From assembly GCF_040096285.1 (NCBI RefSeq), contig NZ_JBBMEY010000030.1, forward strand, positions 1 through 25,664: a stretch of DNA of 25,664 nt. Direction: 5' to 3'. Of the stretch, positions 1-7,354 are shown in pieces. Position 1 is the first letter of the stretch. Each line of letters begins with the position of its first letter. A model generated the notes under the pieces. The model saw only the letters and a list, made by a program, of their open reading frames with translations, was not told the DNA's origin and did not search any database. The position numbers and the translations under genes are program-made. Origin of the DNA: Ruminococcoides intestinihominis. Lineage in GTDB: Bacteria > Bacillota > Clostridia > Oscillospirales > Acutalibacteraceae.

Positions 1-552
1 GCGCATACCGCCGGCGAATGGATTATCGACACCCCGGCAACAGCTACCACAAGCGGCTCAAAGCATAAGGAATGCACTGTTTGCAAGCGTGTACTGGAAA
101 CCGGTACGATTCCGGCAATCGGCAGCGGTGAGCATACCCACAACTACAGCTCTGACTGGAAATCCGATTCTATTAACCACTGGAAAGAATGCTCCTGCGG
201 CGATAAGGCTGATGTTGCAGCACACAGCTTTAAGTGGGTGGTAGATAAGGAAGCAACTGCAACCAAAAAGGGTTCCAAGCATGAAGAATGCAAGGTTTGC
301 GGCTATCAGCGTCCAGCGGTAGAGATTCCGGCTACCGGAACACCGACAGAGCCTACTGATCCTACAAAACCGACCAATCCGAGCAAGCCTGATGATACAA
401 CAAAGCCCGGAAGCACCAACGGCAGCGAAAAATCTCCTCAGACCGGAGATAACAGCAATATGATGCTGTGGTTTGCGGTGCTGTTCGTAAGCGGCTTCGG
501 CGTATTGGGAACTGTCATTTACGGCAAAAAAAAGAAAGAACAAGCTGAATAA
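1..552 (+). CDS. Sortase-anchored surface protein, C-terminal part (5' end outside window)
   Basis: The frame is open from base 1, so this is the end of a longer gene; an internal ATG at 238 is not its start. The visible 183 residues contain repeated short Cys-pair modules (ECTVCK, ECSCG, ECKVCG), each followed by an IPA-type motif, as in repeat-rich Firmicutes surface proteins. A Pro/Thr-rich wall-spanning stretch (TEPTDPTKPTNPSKP) follows, then the sorting signal SPQTGD, a hydrophobic segment and a KKKKEQAE tail. Sortase would cleave between T and G and attach the protein to the cell wall. SPQTG fits the (S/P)PxTG preference known for clostridial class B sortase, and a class B sortase gene lies about 600 bp downstream. 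The ligand or function of the ectodomain cannot be judged from this part. Confidence 0.85.
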   Translation, partial: AHTAGEWIIDTPATATTSGSKHKECTVCKRVLETGTIPAIGSGEHTHNYSSDWKSDSINHWKECSCGDKADVAAHSFKWVVDKEATATKKGSKHEECKVCGYQRPAVEIPATGTPTEPTDPTKPTNPSKPDDTTKPGSTNGSEKSPQTGDNSNMMLWFAVLFVSGFGVLGTVIYGKKKKEQAE

Positions 553-570
553 TTCAGCTACAGACCTTTA

Positions 571-614
571 AGCAAAAGGCGGTGACGGGAGGTTCCCGCC
601 ACCGCCTTTTTGCT
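571..614 (+). terminator. Rho-independent terminator
   Basis: A long GC-rich stem (AAAAGGCGGTG pairing with CACCGCCTTTT, with an inner CGGGA/TCCCG helix) ends in a T-run just after the surface protein stop codon. Confidence 0.85.
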
Positions 615-637
615 GAGTCTGAGATTGGAGAAATGTT

Positions 638-1099
638 ATGCAGGATTATCAATCCCCACGTTCCGGCGAACACCGGCAACCAGGGCGGTATTTGAGTGAA
701 TCGGAACGAATGGCTCAAAGAAATAAGAAAAAAAAGAAAAAGCAGAAACAACGCCGTATGCTGTTTGGCGGTGCTGCCGCTGCATTGATTGTTATAGTAG
801 TTGTCATTGCACTTATCGTGAAAGGCTGCTCCGGCAGAACGGATGCGCTTGCGGGCACTTGGGATTTTGACGGAACTACGACATATGAGTTTGACGGAAA
901 TGGAACCGGCGCAATGGTGCTTCCCTCCATATCCTACGACTTTACATATACGATTGACGGCAATAAGCTCGTAATCGACTATTCAAATGAATCTGTACAC
1001 GATTCTACTTATGAATTTACCGTTGACGGCGATATCCTCACAATGGTCGGAGGAGAAGGAACGGTCAGCGGGACTTATAAACTGACAAGGCAAGAGTAA
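638..1099 (+). CDS. Membrane-anchored small protein with extracytoplasmic beta-rich domain
   Basis: This is a 153-residue protein. Residues 1-40 are polar and end in a very basic run (KKKKKKQKQRR). Residues 41-62 form one hydrophobic transmembrane segment (LFGGAAAALIVIVVVIALIV). The remaining ~90 residues are predicted to be outside the cell. That part is rich in alternating beta-like patterns (TWDFDGTTTYEFDG, GTVSGTYKLTR), resembling small lipocalin-like or DUF5640-type domains in Firmicutes; this resemblance is an impression only. The start at 638 is preceded by GGAG at 627-630. It lies between the anchored surface protein and the sortase gene, so a cell-envelope role is likely. No enzymatic motif was seen. 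Confidence 0.7.
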   Translation: MQDYQSPRSGEHRQPGRYLSESERMAQRNKKKKKKQKQRRMLFGGAAAALIVIVVVIALIVKGCSGRTDALAGTWDFDGTTTYEFDGNGTGAMVLPSISYDFTYTIDGNKLVIDYSNESVHDSTYEFTVDGDILTMVGGEGTVSGTYKLTRQE

Positions 1100-1144
1100 A
1101 ATATGGTGTTCAGTAAAAAACAGAAACTATTGACGGAGGTCTAT

Positions 1145-1909
1145 ATGAAAACTAAAAAAGTATTACCGTTAATCTCGCTCCTGTTTGTCGCTATAATGCT
1201 TTTGTCTGTTGGAATGATAGCAAAAGAGTATCGGGAACGCCAACAAGATATAAAAGGGTTTGAAAAATTATAGGATATTATAACCGAAGTTGAACAAACG
1301 GAAATGGCGGATAATGTTGAACAGACCGAAACACCGCAGGAACAGAAACAGTCCTCGCGCAATCTGACACCGTTATTTGAAGCAAACGGGGATTGTATCG
1401 GCTGGATATGTATTCCGAATACGGCGGTGAATTATCCGGTTATGTTTACACCCGAAGAACCTCAGAAGTACCTTCGTAAAAACTTCGAGGGTGAATACAG
1501 TGTGTCAGGTATTCCGTTTTTGGATGGGGCTTCTACCCCGGAATGTGACAATTTGATTGTCTACGGTCACAATATGAAAAACGGTACGATGTTTTCTGAT
1601 GTTACACAATATAGGGATAAAGCATACTGGGAGGAACATCCGTACATTGAGTTTGAAACAGCAGGCGGATTGAGAATATACCAAGTCTTTGCGGTGGTTT
1701 GCCTGAAGAAAACAGATGAATGGTACGGCTTTTCCTGTTTTGAGAGCAAAGAGCAGTACCAAAAGGCAATTTCGGAAATTAAAGACAGGTCGCTTTACGA
1801 TACCGGAATCGAGCCGCAGTTCAAAGAGCAGCTAATAACCCTTTCCACCTGCTTCGGAGACAGTAAAGACAGCAGAATGGTTGTGATAGGTGTTGAGCAA
1901 ATAAGGTAA
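1145..1909 (+). pseudogene. srtB: Class B sortase interrupted by in-frame amber codon
   Basis: The frame starting at ATG 1145 (after GGAGG at 1136-1140) encodes a typical signal anchor (KVLPLISLLFVAIMLLSVG), hits TAG at 1271-1273 (codon 43), and then continues in the same frame without another stop to 1909. The catalytic part is intact: His in VYGHN (full-length residue 142), Cys in LSTC (residue 236) and Arg in DSRMVV (residue 244). This is the His-Cys-Arg set of a cysteine transpeptidase that joins surface proteins to peptidoglycan; the SPQTG protein upstream is a natural substrate. Other genes here end in TAG, so the codon is a normal stop in this organism. Re-initiation at ATG 1304 would give a soluble 201-residue enzyme lacking its membrane anchor, but no good ribosome binding site precedes it. 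It may be a recent pseudogene or a base-call error. Confidence 0.8.
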
Positions 1910-1927
1910 CATACCACGGAGGTACTT

Positions 1928-2470
1928 ATGGCTGAAACAAAAAGCAGGATTTTATATATTCTAATATACCTATGGCAAACACGGATGCCGAGCATTATGC
2001 CACAACCGGAGATATTATTACATACTTAAAGGAAAACGGTATCTCCTGCGACAGAAAAACCATACCGGGAGACATTGCGAAGCTCTGTGATATTGGTATT
2101 GATATTGAAGAAGAAAGAAGCCGTGAGAACCGCTATTCCCTGAGTAGTCATATGTTTACCCTGCCGGAAGTGAAGCTGCTGATGGATGCGGTGGAGTCCT
2201 CAAAGTTCATTACGGCAAGGAAAAGCTCGGAGCTTGCAGATAAACTGTCGCAGATGACAAGCGTGTATCAGTCGGAAGAACTGAAAAGGAATATCTATAT
2301 TTCCGAGCGTGTCAAACCGATGAATGAGCAGATCTACTATTTGGTAGACAATATCAATAGGCAATCAACCAAGGCAAACAAATCTCATTTCTGTATTTTC
2401 ACTATAACCAATATCGTGAGGAAGTTTCTAATAACGACGGTAAGCGCTATCATTTCTCCCCCTACTTACT
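1928..2470 (+). pseudogene. WYL-domain transcriptional regulator, frameshifted and truncated
   Basis: ATG 1928 follows a GGAGG and begins MAETKSRILYIL, a typical opening of a DeoR-like HTH plus WYL regulator. The frame breaks near 1975-1980: adding one A to the run in CAAAC restores LWQNTDAEHYATTGDI. The main middle segment (TYLKENGISCDRKTIPGDI, then LPEVKLLMDAVESSKFI) follows. Near 2380 a second missing A in an A-run again changes frame. After it the other frame reads ISFLYFHYNQYREE and then RYHFSPYLL, which is WYL-domain sequence. Homology stops at about 2470, where unrelated macrodomain sequence begins. The C-terminal half of the WYL region is therefore missing. Both lesions are in short A-runs, so sequencing error could explain them, but the truncation could not. 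Confidence 0.7.
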
Positions 2471-2689
2471 TCCATGAAGCTGGCAATGGATAATGGAATC
2501 AGGTCTATTGCATTTCCTTCTATATCAACGGGAGTATATAGTTTTCCGGTTGAGTTGGCAGCAAAGATTGCAGTACATACAGTAAGTAGGTTCTTGCAGA
2601 ATAATCCGGATTGTTTTGATCTGGTGGAGTGGGTGCTATTTGATACTCATACTGAATCGGTGTATGAATCTGAGGTTGATAAGTTATAA
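2471..2689 (+). pseudogene. Macrodomain (ADP-ribose-binding) C-terminal fragment
   Basis: About 71 residues match the second half of a macrodomain: LAMDNGIRSIAFPSISTGVYSFP is the conserved loop that holds the distal ribose/diphosphate of ADP-ribose, followed by an A-A-x-I-A helix and a C-terminal beta strand (VEWVLFD). The N-terminal half of the ~140-170 residue domain, including the first ADP-ribose-binding loop, is missing. The sequence abuts the truncated WYL regulator directly, so this is a deletion junction rather than a native gene start. It is unlikely to be functional. Confidence 0.65.
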
Positions 2690-2717
2690 AACAAATAAAA
2701 TGACAAAAGGGAGTTTT

Positions 2718-3107
2718 ATGTACGCTGAAAAAATAGAATATGATGATATTGAAATGTCGAGCAGGTTACGGAATATTCTCAGAAGAAATGGTTTTGAGTC
2801 ATTGGAAGGATTGAGAGAATATCCAAAGGAACATTTTATAAAGTTTCGTAATATGGGGCAGGCGACACTACAGGAATTATATCAGATTTGTGAAGAGCAA
2901 GGCATAAAACTTCGTAGTGTAGAAGATTTGAATGATAGGGAACATGGAGTCAGATTTGATGACTTCCTATGCATGGATGCGTTTAGAATGGGAATAAAAA
3001 GCAAAGATGATTTGAGAAGATACAGTCTGGAGGAACTTGAAAAGATGTGCCCGAAGGACAAGAGACTTTTTGTTCGATTAAAAAAACTGAAGACTGTTTA
3101 TGGATGA
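2718..3107 (+). CDS. Small protein with RNA polymerase alpha-CTD-like helix-hairpin-helix domains
   Basis: This is a 129-residue protein. Start 2718 is chosen because AAAGGGAG lies 5-12 bp upstream; an upstream in-frame ATG at 2616 lies inside the macrodomain fragment. Residues ~12-60 (SSRLRNILRRNGFESLEGL, then FRNMGQATLQELYQICEEQGIKL) strongly resemble the C-terminal domain of the RNA polymerase alpha subunit, in which such helices bind UP-element DNA and regulators. Residues ~72-125 look like a second, more divergent copy (DAFRMGIKSKDDLRRYSLEELEKM). Free-standing proteins of this kind occur in Firmicutes accessory regions; their role is not established. A DNA- or polymerase-binding role is inferred. 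Confidence 0.6.
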   Translation: MYAEKIEYDDIEMSSRLRNILRRNGFESLEGLREYPKEHFIKFRNMGQATLQELYQICEEQGIKLRSVEDLNDREHGVRFDDFLCMDAFRMGIKSKDDLRRYSLEELEKMCPKDKRLFVRLKKLKTVYG

Positions 3108-3141
3108 AATAGGACATTTCTTCCTAAAAACAGTATATTTA

Positions 3142-3150
3142 TGGTATACT
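3142..3150 (+). promoter_or_regulatory. Extended -10 promoter for the tRNA-binding gene
   Basis: TGG directly followed by TATACT forms an extended -10 element; the -35 region is weak. It lies 74 bp upstream of the start codon at 3224, giving this gene its own promoter. Confidence 0.5.
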
Positions 3151-3223
3151 AGCTAGTAGTAATGCAGTTTCAACCGACATTACATATTATTATGAGAAAT
3201 TAATGCAAAGGAGTTACAATCAA

Positions 3224-3646
3224 ATGGATAACAATGAAGTAGTAACAGAAGAAGTGGCAGCAGTTGTTGAAAATAATACAGGTATTGAAATAGAGCCTTT
3301 ATTTGAGGAGCAGGTTGATTTTGATACATTCTCAAAGTCAGACTTCCGTGTTGTAAAGGTAAAAAATTGTGAGGCAGTACCTAAGAGTAAGAAACTTCTT
3401 AGATTTACACTTGATGATGGTACAGAGAATGAAAGAACTATTCTTTCAGGAGTACATGCATTTTACGAGCCGGAGGAACTTGTAGGTAAAACTTTACTTG
3501 CAATCGTAAATCTACCACCACGTTCTATGATGGGAATAGATTCATGTGGTATGCTTCTTTCTGCAATTCACAATGTAAATGGAGAAGAAAAACTGAAGCT
3601 GGTAATGTTAGATGATGCAATCCCAGCAGGTGCAAAATTGTATTAA
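3224..3646 (+). CDS. Stand-alone tRNA-binding (EMAP/MetRS C-terminal type) protein, copy 1
   Basis: This is a 140-residue protein. Start 3224 is set by AAAGGAG at 3207-3213. After an acidic ~25-residue N-terminus, residues ~30-140 form one OB-fold tRNA-binding domain (VDFDTFSKSDFRVVKVKNC, then VPKSKKLLRFTLDDG, LSGVHAFYEPEELVGK, NLPPRSMMGIDSCGMLLSA, and the end IPAGAKLY). This is the module appended to the C-terminus of many bacterial methionyl-tRNA synthetases, where it raises tRNA affinity; free versions (Trbp111-like) also exist. The rest of MetRS is absent. It has its own promoter and terminator, unlike the two related copies at 11660 and 18710, so it may be a real single-domain protein. 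It is the most divergent of the three. Confidence 0.8.
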   Translation: MDNNEVVTEEVAAVVENNTGIEIEPLFEEQVDFDTFSKSDFRVVKVKNCEAVPKSKKLLRFTLDDGTENERTILSGVHAFYEPEELVGKTLLAIVNLPPRSMMGIDSCGMLLSAIHNVNGEEKLKLVMLDDAIPAGAKLY

Positions 3647-3652
3647 GAGTAT

Positions 3653-3690
3653 AAATGTCACATGGTTGTTAATAACTGTGTGGCATTTTA
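3653..3690 (+). terminator. Terminator of the tRNA-binding gene
   Basis: A 10-bp stem (3653-3662 with 3679-3688, one G-U pair) ends in a short T-run, 7 bp after the stop codon. Confidence 0.55.
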
Positions 3691-3757
3691 TCGTTGTTGT
3701 TGATAAGGATATGAAAAGATGTCTAAAATAGAAGGAGAGCCGGATTGCTGCTCCGAC

Positions 3758-3958
3758 TCAATCTTCCACATGGAATACATCTTCCACCAACATATTAAAG
3801 TACTTTGATATCCGCAGCATAAATTCGGCAGATGGGGTGCTGTCCCCACGCTCTATCCTGCCGACAGTTTTGGTGCTGTATCCGATAGCAGCGGCAAGGT
3901 CATCCTGGTAAATGCCACGCTGTTCGCGGATTTCTTTGATATTATTAGTAACCGCCAT
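3758..3958 (-). CDS. XRE-family HTH regulator
   Basis: This 66-residue protein is almost entirely one Cro/CI-type helix-turn-helix (IKEIREQRGIYQDDLAAAI, then STKTVGRIERGDSTPS and a final helix ISKYFNMLVEDVF). The minus-strand start has GAAGGGA just upstream. Single-domain proteins of this size are common repressors in integrative elements. It is the leftmost gene of the element and is transcribed away from the S24 repressor's target operon, in the same direction as that repressor. Its operator was not identified. Confidence 0.85.
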   Translation of the reverse strand: MAVTNNIKEIREQRGIYQDDLAAAIGYSTKTVGRIERGDSTPSAEFMLRISKYFNMLVEDVFHVED

Positions 3959-4040
3959 AAAATCCCTTCTTTCAGTTCTATATATATTTTCTTATTGTCA
4001 ATTATGAAAAATAATGTGTCTAATAAAAAGGACTTGCGAT

Positions 4041-4775
4041 TTATCGGTAATGTCCTGTAATAGCAGAAGCATCAGATTTTCCAAGAACTTTTCCAAATAT
4101 GTCTAAGCGGTCGTTTTCTCCAACCTTGATAGGTGCATACTTTTCATTAAGCGAGATAAGGAAGATTCCGTCTTTATCGTTTTGTAATTTCTTAATATAG
4201 GCTTCTCCGTTAAGAGCGAAGATGCCGATTTCTCCGTTAGCAACAGATTCCTGTTGTAATACCCATGCAATCTGACCATCATGGAATTCAGGTTCCATAC
4301 TGTCACCACTAATACGGACACCGAAAGTAGTATCTTCCGGCAGGATAGATTCATCTATGCGTACAGTCTCTTTCGGTCCGTCTACAAGGAAGTTACCGGT
4401 TCCGGCTGATACGGCATTTTCAAAAATATCAATGCTACGGAATGGAATTATCTTAGCAGTCTGCTTTTCATACATTCCGGATGCGTGGAGCAGATTGATA
4501 TAATCCATAGCTTTTTCCTTGCCTTCATCAGTTAGTGATGAGAAAGGATCGGCAGGATTTACTCCAAAATATGCCTCATACATGTTAGTAATACCAAGGA
4601 TTCTACACACTTTGTAAAATATGGTAACGCTTGGTTCAGCAAGATTTCTCTCCCAGTTGGATATGGCTTTATAGGAAATGGTAATGCCTTCCTTTGCCAG
4701 TTCATCAGCGAGATCTTGTTGGAGCAAGCCTTTCTTTTTTCTATATGTTGAAATGATTTCTCCGATTGAGTACAT
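4041..4775 (-). CDS. HTH plus S24-peptidase repressor (CI/LexA-like)
   Basis: This is a 244-residue protein. Residues 4-62 form an XRE helix-turn-helix (IISTYRKKKGLLQQDLADEL, then SYKAISNWERNLAEPSV). Residues ~115-235 are a LexA/CI-type self-cleaving peptidase: candidate cleavage site SAGTG at 123-127 (Ala124-Gly125), nucleophile Ser159 in SGDSMEP, and a general-base Lys at 195/196 in AYIKKL. Proteins of this design repress phage or element genes and self-cleave when RecA is activated by DNA damage. It is divergently oriented from the Y-family polymerase, and a perfect palindrome (4887-4900) sits between the two promoters. Inference: it is the SOS switch of this element. Confidence 0.9.
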   Translation of the reverse strand: MYSIGEIISTYRKKKGLLQQDLADELAKEGITISYKAISNWERNLAEPSVTIFYKVCRILGITNMYEAYFGVNPADPFSSLTDEGKEKAMDYINLLHASGMYEKQTAKIIPFRSIDIFENAVSAGTGNFLVDGPKETVRIDESILPEDTTFGVRISGDSMEPEFHDGQIAWVLQQESVANGEIGIFALNGEAYIKKLQNDKDGIFLISLNEKYAPIKVGENDRLDIFGKVLGKSDASAITGHYR

Positions 4776-4830
4776 ACATACGCCTCTTTTCTTTCATGCT
4801 GTTGATTTCAAATGTCTCTTTTCACTCCAT

Positions 4831-4859
4831 AGTATATAGCAATAGTGCCAATTGTTCAA
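4831..4859 (-). promoter_or_regulatory. Promoter of the S24 repressor
   Basis: Read on the minus strand, TTGAAC (4854-4859) and TATACT (4831-4836) are separated by 17 bp, near-ideal for the vegetative sigma factor, 55 bp upstream of the repressor start. Confidence 0.7.
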
Positions 4860-4886
4860 GCTAAAAATCCAATATAATGAGAAAAA

Positions 4887-4900
4887 GGACACATGTGTCC
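4887..4900. promoter_or_regulatory. Candidate repressor operator (perfect palindrome)
   Basis: GGACACATGTGTCC is a perfect 14-bp inverted repeat immediately upstream of the polymerase -35 box and 28 bp from the divergent repressor -35 box. Position and symmetry suit binding by the S24 repressor dimer; this is inferred. It does not match the known clostridial LexA box consensus (GAACnnnnGTTC/T). Confidence 0.6.
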
Positions 4901-4901
4901 G

Positions 4902-4931
4902 TTGACAGTCGATTATTCTTGGGGTTATACT
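4902..4931 (+). promoter_or_regulatory. Promoter of the Y-family polymerase operon
   Basis: A consensus TTGACA (4902-4907) and TATACT (4926-4931) are separated by 18 bp. The -35 box abuts the palindrome at 4887-4900, so a bound repressor would block polymerase. Confidence 0.75.
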
Positions 4932-5010
4932 ATGCCCTGTAAGAAACATTACTCATATACTTGGACTGAAGGTTATGGTAGTGACAAATTAAATGCAGGA
5001 GGTGATGCAG

Positions 5011-6261
5011 ATGGGAGACAGGGTAATACTTCATTCAGATATCAACTGTTGCTATGCTTCGATTGAGCATCTGCATCATCCGGAGCTTGCAGGAAAGCCA
5101 CTGGCAGTAGGCGGTGACCCGGAGGCAAGACATGGGATTGTCTTAACAGCCGACTATATTGCCAAGAAGTACGGTGTGAAAACAGGAATGGCACTCTGGC
5201 AGGCAAAGCAGGTCTGTCCGGACATAACATTTGTATCACCAAGAATGGACTTATATCTTCGGTTCTCAAGGATGGCTCATGAGATATATGCAGAATATAC
5301 GGACAGACAGGAACCATATGGGATTGATGAGTGCTGGCTTGATGTGACAGGAAGCAGTTCCCTTAAAGGGGATGGATTGCTTATCGCACAGGAAATCAGC
5401 AGGAGAATGAAGTCAGAGCTTGGCATCACAGTGAGTGTTGGTGTTTCTTTCAATAAGATATTTGCAAAGCTGGGTTCTGACTATAAGAAGCCGGATGCTA
5501 TCACTACTATGTATAAGAGTGAGTTTAAGCATAAGGCTTGGTCGCTTCCGGTGGCAGATCTTCTATACGTTGGCAAAAGTACGAACAGAAAGCTTGCATT
5601 ATTTGGTATTAAAACCATAGGTGATCTTGCAAGAACAGATGAAGATGTGCTTAACAGTCACCTTGGAAAGATGGGCAGTATCTTATGGTCGTTTGCTAAT
5701 GGCTATGATGATTCACCTGTCAAGCTGGAGAACACCCACGCTCCAATCAAATCCGTGGGAAACAGCACAACGACACCAAAGGATTTAGTATGCGATGAGG
5801 ATGTAAAGATTGTTCTTTATATTCTGGCTGAGAGTGTTGCAGCAAGACTTCGTGAGAATGGATTCCGGTGCAGAGTGGTTGAGATAAGTGTCAGGGATAA
5901 TGAATTATTCTCTTTTACCCGTCAGAAAAAGATTGACCATGCGACAAATATTACCGGAGAAATAGCTGCATACGCATATCAGATATTTAAGGAAAACTAT
6001 AACTGGAGCAAACCAATCCGTAGTGTTGGTGTCAGAGGTGCAGATCTGGTAACAGATAATTATTGGGAGCAGATAGATTTGTTCTCAAGTGTGGAGAAAC
6101 GGGAAAAGCAGATGAAGATGGATAATGCTGTGGATGAGATTCGCAGAAGATTTGGATTTTACAGCATACAGAGAGGGCTTATGTACCGGGACAGGATTCT
6201 GTCGGCAGTCAATGCAAAAGAAGAACACACAGTACATCCACATGGGTACTTTTCAGGTTAG
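5011..6261 (+). CDS. Y-family translesion DNA polymerase (DinB/UmuC-like)
   Basis: This is a 416-residue protein. The start at 5011 is preferred because AGGAGGTG ends 6 bp upstream; ATG 4993 would put the ribosome site inside the gene. Palm residues are clear: HSDINCCYASIE with Asp10, and PYGIDECWLDVT with Asp106-Glu107, the metal-binding carboxylates of error-prone polymerases. The little-finger domain follows, and QIDLF at 354-358 fits the beta-clamp-binding motif QxxLF. It copies past damaged bases at the replication fork. It heads a rightward operon with a LexA-DBD protein (43 bp later) and a small partner, under an SOS-like operator. Mobile-element-borne Y polymerases of this size are common in Firmicutes. 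Confidence 0.93.
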   Translation: MGDRVILHSDINCCYASIEHLHHPELAGKPLAVGGDPEARHGIVLTADYIAKKYGVKTGMALWQAKQVCPDITFVSPRMDLYLRFSRMAHEIYAEYTDRQEPYGIDECWLDVTGSSSLKGDGLLIAQEISRRMKSELGITVSVGVSFNKIFAKLGSDYKKPDAITTMYKSEFKHKAWSLPVADLLYVGKSTNRKLALFGIKTIGDLARTDEDVLNSHLGKMGSILWSFANGYDDSPVKLENTHAPIKSVGNSTTTPKDLVCDEDVKIVLYILAESVAARLRENGFRCRVVEISVRDNELFSFTRQKKIDHATNITGEIAAYAYQIFKENYNWSKPIRSVGVRGADLVTDNYWEQIDLFSSVEKREKQMKMDNAVDEIRRRFGFYSIQRGLMYRDRILSAVNAKEEHTVHPHGYFSG

Positions 6262-6303
6262 CAACGAGAAGTGCCAATAGAGTAAAGAAGAGGGAGGCGG
6301 AAC

Positions 6304-6546
6304 ATGAGCGAAGCAGCAAGAATTAATCTGGTAGACAGAGCACCATTGACGGAGAAGCAGCAGAATGTGTATGAAAGCATTATGCAATATCAGCGTGTGA
6401 ATGGCTATGCTCCTACTATCAGGGAGATATGCAAGATGGTAGGGGTGGCATCGACTTCAAGTGTTTATGCACATCTGAAAATATTAGAAGAAAAAGGCTA
6501 TATAGCAAGGAAGATGGATGCTTCCAGAGCAATAGCAATCTTGTAA
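6304..6546 (+). CDS. Stand-alone LexA-type DNA-binding domain
   Basis: This is an 80-residue protein preceded by GGGAGGCGG. It matches only the N-terminal winged helix of LexA: LTEKQQNVYESIMQYQRVNGYAPTIREI, then VASTSSVYAHLKILEEKGYI and the final DASRAIAIL. Full LexA is ~200 residues with a C-terminal S24 peptidase; here a stop codon follows the winged helix, with no peptidase remnant downstream. Without the protease it could not be inactivated by RecA and might compete with host LexA for SOS boxes; this is speculative. It sits between the Y polymerase and a small DUF6504-like protein, in the same operon. Confidence 0.8.
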   Translation: MSEAARINLVDRAPLTEKQQNVYESIMQYQRVNGYAPTIREICKMVGVASTSSVYAHLKILEEKGYIARKMDASRAIAIL

Positions 6547-6560
6547 GGAAGGTGATTACA

Positions 6561-6806
6561 TTGAGCAATAAGGTATATGTTGATGTACTTGCAGAGTTTT
6601 CAAAGGACGGACTGCTCATTCCCAAAGAGATAACATGGGAAGATGGCAGAAAGTATGAGATTACACGAGTAAAAGACAAGCGTAGAGCAGCCAGTACAAG
6701 GGCTGGTGGCGTTGGAGAGCGTTATACCTGCGTGGTAGATGGAAAGGAAATATTCCTTTTCTATGAAGATAACAATATGTGGTTTATGGAAAGAGCCGGA
6801 GCCTGA
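6561..6806 (+). CDS. Small polymerase-associated protein (DUF6504-like)
   Basis: This is an 81-residue protein starting at TTG 6561, supported by GGAAGGTGAT at 6547-6556; a longer frame opening at 6429 overlaps the LexA-DBD gene and is not used. The sequence is beta-rich with the layout of an SH3-like fold (VYVDVLAEFSKDGLLIPKEI, WEDGRKYEITRVKDKR, ERYTCVVDGKEIFLFYED, NMWFMER). This spacing recalls DUF6504, found next to or fused to Y-family polymerases. The family assignment is from memory and tentative. The operon context supports a role with the polymerase. Confidence 0.6.
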   Translation: MSNKVYVDVLAEFSKDGLLIPKEITWEDGRKYEITRVKDKRRAASTRAGGVGERYTCVVDGKEIFLFYEDNNMWFMERAGA

Positions 6807-6982
6807 TGTGATTGTGTGCTTACAGCACAATTCATATCAGTTGGCTTTAGATCAGCAAAGCCGGGGAATGTGCAGACATTCATCGGAACTCTCGGCAAAA
6901 GGCTTGCAAAGGTGATTTCCCTTTCCTTTACGAGTACAGAATTGTAGATTGATGATTTTGTATGAATAAGGAGCGAACTGAA

Positions 6983-7186
6983 TTGAACAAAGAAAATGTT
7001 ATAGAAATTAGATGTAAAAAATGCAACAAGTTAATGATGGAATATTTTGTATGCGGTGATGATTCCACTGTGGCACTTCAGAATATTGGAATTAAGTGTG
7101 ACAGATGCAAGCGAGTGATGATACTCAAGAAGTATTCCGAGGGAATGATGAAGGAACATTCTGAGAATGGAACTTTCAGAATATAA
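6983..7186 (+). CDS. Zinc-ribbon protein, Com-like
   Basis: This is a 67-residue protein. The TTG at 6983 lies 9 bp after AAGGAG (6968-6973), so it is preferred over ATG 6962, which has no ribosome site and would overlap that signal. Two cysteine pairs (CKKC near the start; CDRC about 30 residues later) are placed to bind one zinc ion. The arrangement IRCKKCNKLMMEY to IKCDRCKRVMILK resembles the Mu Com family, a translational regulator of the phage mom gene. No mom-like modification gene is visible here, so its target is unknown. Confidence 0.6.
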   Translation: MNKENVIEIRCKKCNKLMMEYFVCGDDSTVALQNIGIKCDRCKRVMILKKYSEGMMKEHSENGTFRI

Positions 7187-7246
7187 CGATTGAAAATTAA
7201 ATTATAGCCCACCTGATAAGGGCACATCAAAAGATGGAAGCACCAG

Positions 7247-7301
7247 AGACGCAGGGGAAACGAACAGTATTTATGATACTGGTTTCCTCGTGCGTCTTTT
7301 T
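7247..7301 (+). terminator. Long hairpin with T-run, terminator
   Basis: A nearly fully paired 51-nt hairpin: AGACGCA/TGCGTCT at the base, GGGAAAC/GTTTCCT in the middle, CAGTAT/ATACTG at the top with a 5-nt loop, then TTTTT. It separates the zinc-ribbon gene from the next XRE gene. Confidence 0.75.
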
Positions 7302-7354
7302 GTGCTGTAAAGGTAATCCGACTTGTTCGTTTCCAAGGGCGGCAAGGAGGATTT

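Noticed and set aside
58..543. 161-codon minus-strand frame opposite the surface protein
   Set aside because: Antisense shadow of a clear sortase-substrate gene; no homology-like features.
6807..6961. Possible gene remnant between the DUF6504-like and zinc-ribbon genes
   Set aside because: No frame with start, ribosome site and recognisable sequence; left as an intergenic stretch.
7247..7301. Riboswitch or attachment site at the long hairpin
   Set aside because: A T-run directly after a fully paired stem is better explained by termination; no conserved riboswitch core was seen.
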